Source: Belnapia moabensis DSM 16746
Lineage (GTDB): Bacteria; Pseudomonadota; Alphaproteobacteria; Acetobacterales; Acetobacteraceae
Length of the DNA stretch: 59,038 nt
NCBI RefSeq assembly: GCF_000745835.1
Contig: NZ_JQKB01000034.1
Coordinates: forward strand, 1-59,038
Direction of reading: 5' to 3'
Both the position numbers and the translations under genes were made by a program. Below are positions 30,547 to 38,816 of this stretch, piece after piece (positions within the stretch are counted from its first letter, which is position 1; every line of letters begins with the position of its first letter). The notes under the pieces were generated by a model. That model ran no database searches. It was not told the origin of the DNA and worked only from the letters and a program-made list of their open reading frames with translations.

Positions 30547-32337
30547 TCATTCCGCCGCCTTCACGGGCTGCGCGGCCGTCAGCGGGGCGCTGGCGGTGAG
30601 CTGGGTCTTCACCAGCTCGGCGAAACGGCCGCCCTGCTGGACCAGCGCGTCGAAGGTGCCGCGCTCCATGATCCGGCCGCCCTCGAAGACGAGGATTTCG
30701 TCGGCATCGCGCACGGTCGAGAGCCGGTGTGCGATGATGAAGGTGGTGCGGCCGGCCATCAGCGCCGCGAGCGCCTTCTGCACCCGCGCCTCGGTCGCGG
30801 CGTCGAGCGCGCTGGTCGCCTCGTCGAGGATCAGCACCGGCGGGTCCTTCAGCAGCGCACGAGCGATCGCCAGGCGCTGGCGCTGGCCGCCGGAGAGGCT
30901 GGCGCCGCGTTCGCCGACCAGCGTGTCGTAGCCCTTCGGCTGGCGGATGATGAAGTCATGCGCCTCGGCCATGCGGCAGGCGCGCTCCAGTTCTTCCTGA
31001 GTCGCTTCCGGCCTGCCGACCAGCAGGTTGTCCTTGATCGTCCGGTTGAAGAGCATGCTCTCCTGGAAGACCACGCCGATATTGCGTCGCAGGCTGTCGA
31101 GGGTGATGTCGCGCAGGTCGTGACCGTCGAGGGTGACACGGCCGGCCACCGGATCCCACAGCCGCTGCAGCAGCGCCATCGCCGTCGACTTGCCGGCACC
31201 GGTCTGGCCGACGAGGGCGATGGTGCGGCCGGGATCGGCACGGAAATCGACATCGGAGAGGATGCGGGTGCCGCCCGGATAGGCGAAGCCGACCTTCTCG
31301 AAGACGACCTGGCCGGAGGCGCGGCCGAGCGAGAGCGCGCTCGGGCGCTCAGGCACGCTGGTGCGGGCGTCCAGCACCTCGAAGAACTCGGCGATGCCGG
31401 GGCCCTGGAAGACCAGGCGCGAGACGAAGGCGACGGCGCCCTCCAGCTTGCTGATCAGCAGGGTGGCAAAGCCCATGAAGCTGACAATCTCGCCAACCGT
31501 CGCCTTGCCGTCGAGATGCAGCACGGTGCCGAGGATGAAGATGGCGATCACTGTGAGCGTGCTGGCCGCGCGGGTCAGGACGGAGACGACAGCCCACCAG
31601 TTCAGCACAGGGAATTGGTGGTCCATCACCTGGCGCACGATGTCGCCGAACATCCGCGCCTCGCTCGACATCCGGGTGAAGGATTGCACGACGATGACGT
31701 TGGAGAGCGCATCCTGCGCGGTGCCGGCAAGGCGGGACTGGAACATCTCCACCTTGCCCTGCGCCGTCTCGGTCTGGCGGATGACGAAGGCGGTGATGAC
31801 GGCGAAGACCACGACCAGGCCAAGGAGCAGCAGGCCAAGCCGCCAGTTCATCGCGAGCGTCAGCGGCAGCAGGACGAGGGCGGCCACGAAGGTCGAGAGA
31901 TGGTCGCGGAAGAAGGCGAGCCAGATGCTGAACATGTTATCCGCGCCGACCAGCATCACCTTCATCAACCGGCCGGACTGGATGTCGCCATGGAAGGAGA
32001 GCGGCAGGGCAAGGACATGCTCGAAATAGCGATGCATGGAGACGAGGCGGTTGCGGTGCGCCATCCGGTCGGCGAGCAGCGAGACGGCGACGGTCGCGCC
32101 GATGCCGGAGAGGCCGACGGCGCACCAGAGCGAGAGCAGGGCGAAGGCGCGTTCCCAGACCTGCTCCCGTGTGCTGGTCGAGGCATGGGAGAGCACGTCC
32201 ACCACGCGGCCGAACAGCACCGGCTCGAGGAAGAGCAGCCCGGCCAGCGCGACATTGGCGATGGCGAGGCCGACCGCCACCCAGCGGTCCTTCGACAGCA
32301 GCTTCAGGACCCGCCCGTAGAGCCTGACAAAATCCAT
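30547..32337 (-). CDS. ndvA: ABC exporter of the NdvA/ChvA (cyclic beta-glucan) type
   Basis: A 596-residue half-transporter with a fused membrane and ATPase domain. Six helices lie in residues 20-310, followed by an ATPase with Walker A GQTGAGKST, signature LSGGQRQR and Walker B VLILDEATSALD. The N-terminus MDFVRLYGRVLKLLSKDRW and the length fit the glucan exporters NdvA/ChvA, which work as homodimers to move cyclic beta-1,2-glucan to the periplasm. No glucan synthase (NdvB) is nearby, so another exported glycan or lipid is possible. The ATG at 32337 is chosen; readings from further upstream lack family similarity. Confidence 0.82.
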   Translation of the reverse strand: MDFVRLYGRVLKLLSKDRWVAVGLAIANVALAGLLFLEPVLFGRVVDVLSHASTSTREQVWERAFALLSLWCAVGLSGIGATVAVSLLADRMAHRNRLVSMHRYFEHVLALPLSFHGDIQSGRLMKVMLVGADNMFSIWLAFFRDHLSTFVAALVLLPLTLAMNWRLGLLLLGLVVVFAVITAFVIRQTETAQGKVEMFQSRLAGTAQDALSNVIVVQSFTRMSSEARMFGDIVRQVMDHQFPVLNWWAVVSVLTRAASTLTVIAIFILGTVLHLDGKATVGEIVSFMGFATLLISKLEGAVAFVSRLVFQGPGIAEFFEVLDARTSVPERPSALSLGRASGQVVFEKVGFAYPGGTRILSDVDFRADPGRTIALVGQTGAGKSTAMALLQRLWDPVAGRVTLDGHDLRDITLDSLRRNIGVVFQESMLFNRTIKDNLLVGRPEATQEELERACRMAEAHDFIIRQPKGYDTLVGERGASLSGGQRQRLAIARALLKDPPVLILDEATSALDAATEARVQKALAALMAGRTTFIIAHRLSTVRDADEILVFEGGRIMERGTFDALVQQGGRFAELVKTQLTASAPLTAAQPVKAAE

Positions 32338-32567
32338 CCCGGCGCCCCTGTGAGTGGTCCCTGCCCGGCGGCGCCGGGCGCAATCCATCGCCGTAATAGG
32401 CAAGCCCCGCCTATCGGCAAGACTGCCATTCCGGCAACACCGGAATGGGATCGGCGGAAGGCGCCGGGAGTTCCCTGCGTTTTGCGGAACGATCCCGTGG
32501 CGGGAGGGTTGACGGCGCCCCGGGCGCATCGCCACCTTTGCCGGATAAGAACCGGGAGGGACTTCCA
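32338..32567. promoter_or_regulatory. Divergent promoter region with a perfect palindrome
   Basis: Between the ndvA-like gene and a Bug receptor gene lie 230 bases with no gene. A perfect 9-base inverted repeat CCATTCCGG/CCGGAATGG (32426-32434 and 32440-32448, loop CAACA) is preceded by CGGCAAGACTGCCAT, a 15-base string also found at 57792-57806. No T run follows, so it is more likely a binding site or a small repeat than a terminator. A GGGAGGG ribosome site precedes the Bug start. Confidence 0.5.
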
Positions 32568-33563
32568 ATGATCGTGACTCGCCGCGCGGCGCTCGCCGCC
32601 GGGGCAGGCCTGCTCGCCGCCCCGGCCACTGTCCGGGCCCAGGAGGCCTGGCCAGCCCGTCCGGTGCGGCTGGTCGTACCCTTCACCCCAGCTGGCACCA
32701 CCGACATCGCGGCGCGCATCCTGGCCGAGCGGCTGACCCAGCGGCTCGGGCAGAACGTCATCGTCGAGAACCGGCCCGGCGCGGGCGGCAATATCGGCTC
32801 GGATGCCGTCGTCCATGCCGATCCCGACGGCTACACCCTGCTGATGTGTACCGTGAGCTCCGGGGCGATCAACTACAGCCTCTACGGGGCGAAGATGCCC
32901 TACAAGCCCGACGCCCTGGCGGGGGCGGGGCTGATGCTGCAGGTGCCGAATGCCATCTTCGTCACCAACGCCCTGCCGGTGAAGACGCTCAAGGAGCTGG
33001 TGGACTACGTCAAGGCGCGGCCGGGGCAGCTCAACAACGGCAGCTCCGGCATCGGCACCTCGCTGCACCTGACCGGAGAGCTGCTGAAGTCCGTGGCAGG
33101 CATCCAGATGCAGCACGTCCCCTTCCGCGGCGCGGGGCCGATGCTGCAGGAGGTGATCGCCGGGCGGATCGAGGTGGCGGTGGATAACCTGCCCTCCGTC
33201 ATCGGCCATCTGCGCGAGGGGCGGCTGCGGCCGCTGGCGGTGACGACGAAGCAGCGCAGCTCCGCCCTACCCGACGTGCCGACCACGGCCGAGGCCGGCT
33301 TCCCCGATGTGGAGGCGACGGCCTGGTTCGGTGTGCAGGCGCCGGCGCGGACGCCGCGGCCGATCATCGACCGGCTCGGCACCACGATCGATGCCATCGT
33401 GAAAGAGCCGGAGACGCGGGCGAAGATCGCCGATCTCGGCGGGATGGCGCCGGGGCTGACGCCGGATGGCGGCACCACGCCCGCGGCCTTCGAGCGCTTC
33501 ATCCAGGCCGAGATCGCCAAATGGACCGAGGTGGTGCGGAAGTCGGGGGCGACGGCCGAGTAG
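32568..33563 (+). CDS. Bug/TctC-family receptor (orphan)
   Basis: A 331-residue periplasmic binding protein. The signal peptide covers about residues 1-24, ending TVRAQ. The family signatures are VRLVVPFTPAGTTDIAARIL, VIVENRPGAGGNIGSDA and QHVPFRGAGPMLQEV. Unlike the receptor at 18346 it has no tctA or tctB next to it, so it must either use a permease elsewhere or act as a sensor partner. It is 6 bases upstream of the end of a convergent racemase-like gene. ACCGGGAGGG (32551-32560) marks the ribosome site. Its ligand, presumably a carboxylate, is unknown. Confidence 0.87.
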   Translation: MIVTRRAALAAGAGLLAAPATVRAQEAWPARPVRLVVPFTPAGTTDIAARILAERLTQRLGQNVIVENRPGAGGNIGSDAVVHADPDGYTLLMCTVSSGAINYSLYGAKMPYKPDALAGAGLMLQVPNAIFVTNALPVKTLKELVDYVKARPGQLNNGSSGIGTSLHLTGELLKSVAGIQMQHVPFRGAGPMLQEVIAGRIEVAVDNLPSVIGHLREGRLRPLAVTTKQRSSALPDVPTTAEAGFPDVEATAWFGVQAPARTPRPIIDRLGTTIDAIVKEPETRAKIADLGGMAPGLTPDGGTTPAAFERFIQAEIAKWTEVVRKSGATAE

Positions 33564-33569
33564 CCGGCC

Positions 33570-34304
33570 TCAGCCGCCGCGGAACAGGGCGGCGAGCGCC
33601 GGATCGACGCCGCCGACCTCCCTCCCGCGCGGGGCGGCGAAGCTGCCGAGCCCCGGCTTCGGTAGCCCGAGCGCGACCAGCATCTCTAGCAGCCGGACGC
33701 CGCAGGCGATGCCGTCGAGCAGCGGCACCGGCGAGTGGGGCTGCAGCTTGGGCGCCATGCCGGCCAGCGCGGCGCCGCCGAGCACCACCGAATCGGCTCC
33801 CTCGGTGGCGAGGCGAGCGATGGCGGATTGCAGCCTTCGCGCCACATCCTCCGGGTCACGCACCGCGTCCTGCGGCGTCGCATCGATGCCGGTGAGGCCG
33901 ACCAGGCGGACGCTCAGCCCGTGCTGAGCGATGCGCTCGCGGTAGGTTTCCGTCCCCCCGAAGGTCACCAGGCCGAAGCGCCCGCCGGCGAGGCAGGCGG
34001 TGAGGCAGGCGGCCTCGGTCATGCCGACCACCGGACAGGGCATGATCTGGCGGGCGGCCTCCAGCGCGGTGTCGTGGCTGACGGCCAGCAGCACCGCATC
34101 GACTTGGCCCGCATGGGTGGCGAGCAGCTCCAGCAGGGCGTGGCCGGCGACGATGTTCTCGGCGCGGGAGGAGATCACGGCCGGGCCGAAGCGCGGCGTC
34201 GCCGGCAGGATCTCCGTCCCCGGGCTGGCAGCGGCTCGGGCGGCGGCGGCGCAGAGCCCGGTGATGGCCTCGGTGGTGTTGGCATTGGCGACGAGGATGC
34301 GCAT
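33570..34304 (-). CDS. Aspartate/glutamate-racemase superfamily protein without the canonical cysteines
   Basis: A 244-residue protein beginning MRILVANANTTEAITGLCAA, the usual start of hydantoin/allantoin racemase-like members. Racemases of this fold use one cysteine in each half. At the first position the sequence is LLAVSHDTALEAAR (Val75-Ser76-His77-Asp78) where a Cys is expected, and at the second it is VVLGGAALAGM (Gly176-Gly177), again without Cys. Racemase activity is therefore doubtful; a related isomerase, decarboxylase or binding role is possible. It converges on the orphan Bug gene, and such pairings occur in catabolic islands. Family membership is fairly secure, function is not. 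Confidence 0.72.
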   Translation of the reverse strand: MRILVANANTTEAITGLCAAAARAAASPGTEILPATPRFGPAVISSRAENIVAGHALLELLATHAGQVDAVLLAVSHDTALEAARQIMPCPVVGMTEAACLTACLAGGRFGLVTFGGTETYRERIAQHGLSVRLVGLTGIDATPQDAVRDPEDVARRLQSAIARLATEGADSVVLGGAALAGMAPKLQPHSPVPLLDGIACGVRLLEMLVALGLPKPGLGSFAAPRGREVGGVDPALAALFRGG

Positions 34305-34446
34305 CGGTTCAGACCACCTCGCAAAGCCGGCTCCTGGCCGGTGCCCTCGCACGGCTTTGCCGCGGAAGGCTGTGGAAGACCTCGGGACGCGAAGCGAAAT
34401 TCTCCGCCTCCCCTGCAAAGCCGCGCAGCGGTCCTGTGGAGAGTTC
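34305..34446. other. Short intergenic gap
   Basis: These 142 bases lie between two minus-strand genes. No gene, clear terminator or repeat was found. A promoter for the racemase-like gene is expected here but is not evident. Confidence 0.3.
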
Positions 34447-35247
34447 TCAGCCCCCGACCATGGGGTTGGAGGCCGCCTGGCGGAAGGTGGCAGGCAGCGA
34501 GCGCGGGCCGGGACGGTCGAGACGGAGCCGGCGCAGCAGGGCGGCGGACTCGGCGGCGAGGCGCAGCCAGACCAGGCGTGGGTTCACCAGCAGCAGGTCG
34601 CCGGCATGCAGCGGCAGGGCGAGGGCCTGGCCGGGCGCGGCGGCGACGGCCTCCAGCGCGTCGAGCGCCGCCTGCTGGGCGGGGTCCAGCCGCGCCGCGG
34701 CCATGGCGGCGCGGTCGAGATGGCTGAGGAAGGCGCCCTCGGCCGTGGCGAAGACCGGCTGAGCAGCCGCCTCGCCATAGGGGAAGTCGCGGTGCAGCAC
34801 GGTGAGGGCGGCGCGGTCGGCCTTCAGCAGCGCATTGTGCAGGGCGGCGGCGGCGACCAGGCTGACGGCACCCTCGGCCAGGCTGCCGAGGCAGAGCAGG
34901 GCGAGGATATCCGCCGGGTCGGCATGAAAGCCGGCCGGCGTCGCGGCGGCCTCCGGCGGCAAGGGACGGCCGAGCAGGCCGCCGAGGGCGAGCAGCGCCG
35001 CCTCCGGCTCGGCCAGGCGGTCGAGGTTGAGGCCGCGCAGCAGGCAGAAGCCGCGGCCATCGTCCAGCCGCTCGGCGACCTGGCGCAGCAGGGCGGTGAG
35101 CTGGGGCCGCTGCGCCGCATCGGGCTCGGCCAGCTCGGCCGCGGCCTCGGCGCCGGCCGGGATCATCCAGTCGGCGGGGGTAAGGGCGGAGCCGGCCCAG
35201 GCGGCGGGGCCGGCCTGGGGGATGAGGCGGGGGGGCGGCAGGGTCAT
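34447..35247 (-). CDS. TauD/TfdA-like protein with an incomplete iron site
   Basis: A 266-residue protein with the overall plan of a TauD/TfdA-type 2-oxoglutarate oxygenase. The N-terminus is IPAGAEAAAELAEPDA, followed by GRGFCLLRGLNLDRL, the HxD iron motif GFHADPADILALL (His108, Asp110) and a late GDLLLVNPRLVW. In active enzymes the last motif ends in the distal iron-binding histidine (NxRxxH); here that place is Trp227. The iron triad is thus incomplete, so normal hydroxylation is doubtful, although a related halogenase-like or binding role is imaginable. The protein is Ala/Leu-rich. The divergent M20 peptidase gene starts 120 bases away. Confidence 0.6.
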   Translation of the reverse strand: MTLPPPRLIPQAGPAAWAGSALTPADWMIPAGAEAAAELAEPDAAQRPQLTALLRQVAERLDDGRGFCLLRGLNLDRLAEPEAALLALGGLLGRPLPPEAAATPAGFHADPADILALLCLGSLAEGAVSLVAAAALHNALLKADRAALTVLHRDFPYGEAAAQPVFATAEGAFLSHLDRAAMAAARLDPAQQAALDALEAVAAAPGQALALPLHAGDLLLVNPRLVWLRLAAESAALLRRLRLDRPGPRSLPATFRQAASNPMVGG

Positions 35248-35367
35248 GCGCGGGAGCCTAGCAGCCGGCAGGCTCGGGCGGCAGGGCAAGCGCATCAGCG
35301 GAAGGATGCCATTGCCGGATGGCGCCGGCGGATACAGGCTCCCTCCCCTGCCAACCGGAGATGCCGC

Positions 35368-36501
35368 ATGGACCAGCCCGTCCTCGACCTGCCCTTCGAT
35401 GCCGAGGCGATGCTGCCCGGGCTGCGTGCTTGGGTGGAATGCGAGAGCCCGACCTTTGACGCCGCCGCCGTCGCCCGCGTGATGGAGATCGCGGCGCGCG
35501 ACCTCGCTCTTATGGGGGCGCGGATCGAGACCATCCCCGGCCGGATGGGCTACGGCCCCTGCGTCCGCGCCACCTTCCCGCACCCGAATCCGTCCCTGCC
35601 CGGCGTGCTGGTGATGGGCCACATGGACACCGTCCACCCCATCGGCACGCTGGAACCGCTGCCCTGGCGCGTCGAGGGCAACCGGGTCTACGGCCCCGGC
35701 GTCTATGACATGAAGGGCGGCAACTGGATCGCGCTCGAGGCCATCCGCCAGCTCATCCGCGCCGGCATCGCCACCAGCCGGCCGGTGACGGTGCTGCTGA
35801 CCAGTGACGAGGAGATCGGCTCGCCCTCGACGCGCGACCTGATCGAGGCGGAGGCGGCGCGCCATGCGGTGGTGCTGGTGCCGGAGCCGGCGCGGCCGGA
35901 TGGCGGCGTCGTCACCGGGCGATATGCCATTGCCCGCTTCAACCTGCGCACCACCGGGCGGCCGAGCCATGCCGGGGCGCGCCTCGCCGACGGGCGCAGC
36001 GCCATCCGCGAGATGTGCCGCCAGGTCGTAGCGATCGAGGCGCTGACGAATGACGACGTCACCTATTCGGTCGGCGTCATTCATGGCGGGCAGTGGGTGA
36101 ACTGCGTGGCGACGCATTGCGATGCGGAGAGCCTCTCGATGGCCAAGCGCCAGGAGGATCTCGACCGCGCCGTCGAGACCATGCTGGCGCTGCGGCCGAC
36201 GGGGAACGACGTGCAGCTCGAAGTGCGCCGCGGCGTGACGCGGCCGGTCTGGGAGCCGGATGCGCGGGGGATGGAGCTTTACGGCACGGCGCGGAGGATC
36301 GCGCAGAGCATGGGCTTCGACATCAGCTCGCAGAGCGCGGGCGGCGGCTCGGACGGCAATTTCACCGGGGCGATGGGCATCCCGACGCTCGACGGGCTCG
36401 GTGTGCAGGGCGCCGGTGGGCATACGCTGGAGGAGCATCTGCTGCTCGACAGCTTAGTGCCGCGGGCGAAGCTGCTGGCCGGGCTGCTGCAGGTAGTGTG
36501 A
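35368..36501 (+). CDS. M20 family metallopeptidase (glutamate carboxypeptidase-like)
   Basis: A 377-residue two-zinc peptidase. The metal-site motifs are in order: LVMGHMDTVHPIG (His, Asp), GPGVYDMKGGNW (bridging Asp), LLTSDEEIGSPSTRDLIE (catalytic Glu pair) and a C-terminal GGHTLEEHLLLDSL. The layout resembles carboxypeptidase G2 (CPG2), which releases C-terminal glutamate from folates or peptides; other M20 peptidases are close. There is no signal peptide, so it is cytoplasmic, unlike secreted CPG2. The ATG at 35368 is preceded by CGGAG. It is followed by a convergent cyclotransferase-like gene. Confidence 0.85.
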   Translation: MDQPVLDLPFDAEAMLPGLRAWVECESPTFDAAAVARVMEIAARDLALMGARIETIPGRMGYGPCVRATFPHPNPSLPGVLVMGHMDTVHPIGTLEPLPWRVEGNRVYGPGVYDMKGGNWIALEAIRQLIRAGIATSRPVTVLLTSDEEIGSPSTRDLIEAEAARHAVVLVPEPARPDGGVVTGRYAIARFNLRTTGRPSHAGARLADGRSAIREMCRQVVAIEALTNDDVTYSVGVIHGGQWVNCVATHCDAESLSMAKRQEDLDRAVETMLALRPTGNDVQLEVRRGVTRPVWEPDARGMELYGTARRIAQSMGFDISSQSAGGGSDGNFTGAMGIPTLDGLGVQGAGGHTLEEHLLLDSLVPRAKLLAGLLQVV

Positions 36502-36502
36502 G

Positions 36503-36898
36503 TCAGGCGGCCAGAGCCGCCTCCAGCGGCGCTGTGTCGAAGCCGAAGTCCCGGTAGCCCTGGCGCAGCCGCGCCACGTATTCGGCCGAGGGCGGGCCGG
36601 GGCGGAAGGCGAGTTCGTGGTAAATCCAGGCCTCGCCGCCATCGGGCAAAGCGAGGCGGGTGCGCTCGTAGGTGTGCGGGCCCTCGTAGCGGTCGAGGCT
36701 CGCCATGTGCTCCTCGGTCACCTGCCAGAGGCCGATGGGGCAGGCGCTGGCCGGGTCGGGCTGGATGAGCGCGAATTTGCGCAGCACCAGCCGCCAGCCG
36801 GGCATCAGCAGCGCGCCATGGACGGTGGCGCCGGGGCAGCGGGCCTGCATCTGCGCATGCGAGAGGTTGCTGCCATAGGCGGCGTAGAGTTCGGGCAT
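36503..36898 (-). CDS. Gamma-glutamylcyclotransferase-like protein
   Basis: A 131-residue protein beginning MPELYAAYGSNLSHAQMQARCPGA. The YGSNL loop is the substrate-binding signature of the GGCT fold. The acidic residue needed for catalysis is in HMASLDRYEGPHTYERTRL, near residue 72. GGCT enzymes turn gamma-glutamyl amino acids into 5-oxoproline; many bacterial AIG2-like members act on other gamma-glutamyl amines. Placement beside a glutamate-type M20 peptidase is suggestive of glutamyl-compound turnover but could be chance. A start further upstream is possible, but the ATG at 36898 fits best. Confidence 0.78.
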   Translation of the reverse strand: MPELYAAYGSNLSHAQMQARCPGATVHGALLMPGWRLVLRKFALIQPDPASACPIGLWQVTEEHMASLDRYEGPHTYERTRLALPDGGEAWIYHELAFRPGPPSAEYVARLRQGYRDFGFDTAPLEAALAA

Positions 36899-36962
36899 GG
36901 GCGAAGCATCCCAGGCGCCGGCGGCATGGCGCAAGCCTGGGCGGCCGCGATAGAAGCGCCGG

Positions 36963-37637
36963 ATGAGCGACATGGCCGGCGACAGCCCGAAGCAGACCGA
37001 ACGCCCCGACTGGTCCCGCGCCGAGCGCGCGCTGAAGCGCGACCCGGTGCTGAAGAAGGTCATCAAGCAGATCGGCCCCTGCACGCTGGAGCCGGTGACG
37101 CGCGAGCCCTATGAGGCGCTGGTCCGCGCCATCGCGCATCAGCAGGTGCATGGCAGGGCGGCGGAGGCGATCCTCGGCCGGCTGCTGGCGCTGCACCCGG
37201 CGCATGGCTTCCCGCCGCCGGAGGCGATCCTGGCGATGGAGGTGGAGGCGATGCGGGGCTGCGGCTTCTCCGGCTCCAAGGTCGCAGCGATCCGCGACAT
37301 CGCCGAGAAATCGGCGGGCGGGCTGGTGCCGACGCGGGCGGCCTGCGCCCGCTACGACGACGCGGCGCTGATCGAGCGGCTGGTCGCCATCCGCGGCGTC
37401 GGGCGCTGGACGGTGGAGATGCTGCTGATCTTCACCCTCGGCCGGCCGGATGTGCTGCCGGTCGATGATTTCGGCGTGCGGGAGGGGTGGAAGGTGGCCG
37501 CCGGCCTCGAGGCGCAGCCGAAGCCTAAGGAGCTGGCGGCGATCGGTGAGGCGTGGAAGCCCTGGCGGAGCGTCGCCGCCTGGTATCTCTGGCGCGCGGC
37601 GGATGCGGCGAAGCGGACCGTATTCAAGCCGCAATAG
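36963..37637 (+). CDS. alkA: DNA-3-methyladenine glycosylase II (AlkA-like)
   Basis: A 224-residue helix-hairpin-helix DNA repair enzyme. The core reads YEALVRAIAHQQVHGRAAEAILGRL, then the hairpin LVAIRGVGRWTVEMLLIFTLGRPDVLPVDDFGVREG. The catalytic aspartate is in LPVDD. These enzymes remove alkylated bases such as 3-methyladenine. The N-terminal TBP-like domain of E. coli AlkA is absent, as in short AlkA/MAG-type proteins of many alphaproteobacteria. It is divergent from the cyclotransferase gene and converges on the lipobox-bearing SDR gene, two bases away. Confidence 0.87.
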   Translation: MSDMAGDSPKQTERPDWSRAERALKRDPVLKKVIKQIGPCTLEPVTREPYEALVRAIAHQQVHGRAAEAILGRLLALHPAHGFPPPEAILAMEVEAMRGCGFSGSKVAAIRDIAEKSAGGLVPTRAACARYDDAALIERLVAIRGVGRWTVEMLLIFTLGRPDVLPVDDFGVREGWKVAAGLEAQPKPKELAAIGEAWKPWRSVAAWYLWRAADAAKRTVFKPQ

Positions 37638-37639
37638 GC

Positions 37640-38620
37640 TCAGCGCGCGGCGTCCTCCTGCCGCATCCGGGCGCGGGCATTGCCGGCGACGCCGGTGCCT
37701 TCCATGACCGGGGCGTAGAGCGAGCCGGCGGTCGGCGGGGCGGGGGCGCCGCTTTCCATCTGTGCGCGGTGGACCACGTTGCCGGCGATGCGCTCCGCGA
37801 GGCCGGGCCAGATGCGCTCGCCGAGGACGGCGCCCTTCGCCTTCCAGCCGACCGCCAGCTCGCTCGTCGGGCGGACGGAGGTGCGGATGATGGCATCGAC
37901 CACCTCTTCCGGCCCGTCCATCAGCACCATGCGAGGCGTGCGGCCGCTGTAGTTGCCTGCATGCTGCCAGAAGGGCGTGTCGACCGCCCAGGGCAGCACG
38001 GTCGAGACGGCGATGCGGTCACGCAGGCCGCCGAGGCGGAGTTCCTGGTTCAGGGCGTTGCCGAGGCCGATGACGGCGTGCTTCGTCGCGCTGTAGCTCG
38101 CGTGGTAGGCGAGCGGCACGCGGCCTTCGACCGAGGCGATGTTCACCAGCGTGCCGCCGCCCTGGGCGCGGAAGCGCCGAAGTGCTGCATGGCTGCCGTA
38201 GATGATGCCCTTCAGGTTCACGTCGACGACGCGGGCGTGGTCCTCGACGGGGATCTCCTCGAATCGGCCGATGCTGGCGACGGCGGCGTTGTTCACCCAG
38301 ACATCGATGCGGCCGAAGCGGGACATGGCGGCCGTGGCCAGGGCCTCGACTTGGTCGGGCTGGCTGACATCGGTGGGCACCACGAGGGCCTGGCCGCCGG
38401 CGGCGCGGATCTCGCCGGCCACCTCCTCCAGCACTGCGGCGCGGCGGGCGGCGAGGACGACATTCGCGCCCTGCGCGCCGACGCGCGTGGCGACGCCGCG
38501 GCCGAAGCCGCTGGAGGCACCGGTGACGACATAGGTGCGGTTGGCGATCTCCTCGCGGCCTGGTTGGGTGGCGCAGGCGGCGAGGAGGAGGATGAGGGCA
38601 AGGAGTGGAACTCGGGGCAA
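37640..38620 (-). CDS. SDR-family oxidoreductase with lipoprotein-type N-terminus
   Basis: A 326-residue protein. The first 16 residues, PLLALILLLAAC, form a signal peptide with a lipobox (LAAC, Cys16). The protein then runs straight into a classical SDR domain: VVTGASSGFG (32-40), VNNAA, Ser163 in VNIASVEG, and Tyr176/Lys180 in YSATK. All catalytic residues are present. A C-terminal extension of about 70 residues (SVRPTSELAVGWKAKG to the end) resembles the extra tail of some SDRs. NAD(P)H is not found in the periplasm, so a lipidated, exported SDR would be odd; a later start beyond residue 20 or a membrane-tethered cytoplasmic form is possible. Confidence 0.75.
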   Translation of the reverse strand: MPRVPLLALILLLAACATQPGREEIANRTYVVTGASSGFGRGVATRVGAQGANVVLAARRAAVLEEVAGEIRAAGGQALVVPTDVSQPDQVEALATAAMSRFGRIDVWVNNAAVASIGRFEEIPVEDHARVVDVNLKGIIYGSHAALRRFRAQGGGTLVNIASVEGRVPLAYHASYSATKHAVIGLGNALNQELRLGGLRDRIAVSTVLPWAVDTPFWQHAGNYSGRTPRMVLMDGPEEVVDAIIRTSVRPTSELAVGWKAKGAVLGERIWPGLAERIAGNVVHRAQMESGAPAPPTAGSLYAPVMEGTGVAGNARARMRQEDAAR

Positions 38621-38816
38621 GGGGCCGGCTTTCGCAGGGATGCGGCCTCAACCGGGGGCGCGGGCGGCCGTTCCGTCCGGCGGGGGCGAATGGTGCTTTT
38701 CAGGGATGGCATCCCGTGCCATTCGGGCGCCTCGGCTCCGGCTTCGCTTTTCAGCAAGGGGCGAGGGCCTAGATAGGGGCTGCCCCATCACGCATGGGGC
38801 CAGGACAGGACCAGGC
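38621..38816. promoter_or_regulatory. Divergent promoter region with an ATGGCA/TGCCAT palindrome
   Basis: These 196 bases lie between the divergent SDR and metallophosphoesterase genes. A perfect inverted repeat ATGGCA/TGCCAT (38706-38711 and 38717-38722, loop TCCCG) is the only clear structure. It shares the TGCCAT core with palindromes in three other gaps of this window. It may be a regulatory site or a small dispersed repeat. Confidence 0.4.

Noticed and set aside
30037-32571. Plus-strand open reading of 844 codons opposite the CBS and NdvA-like genes
   Set aside because: It is an antisense shadow of genes with intact ATPase and CBS motifs and has low-complexity composition.
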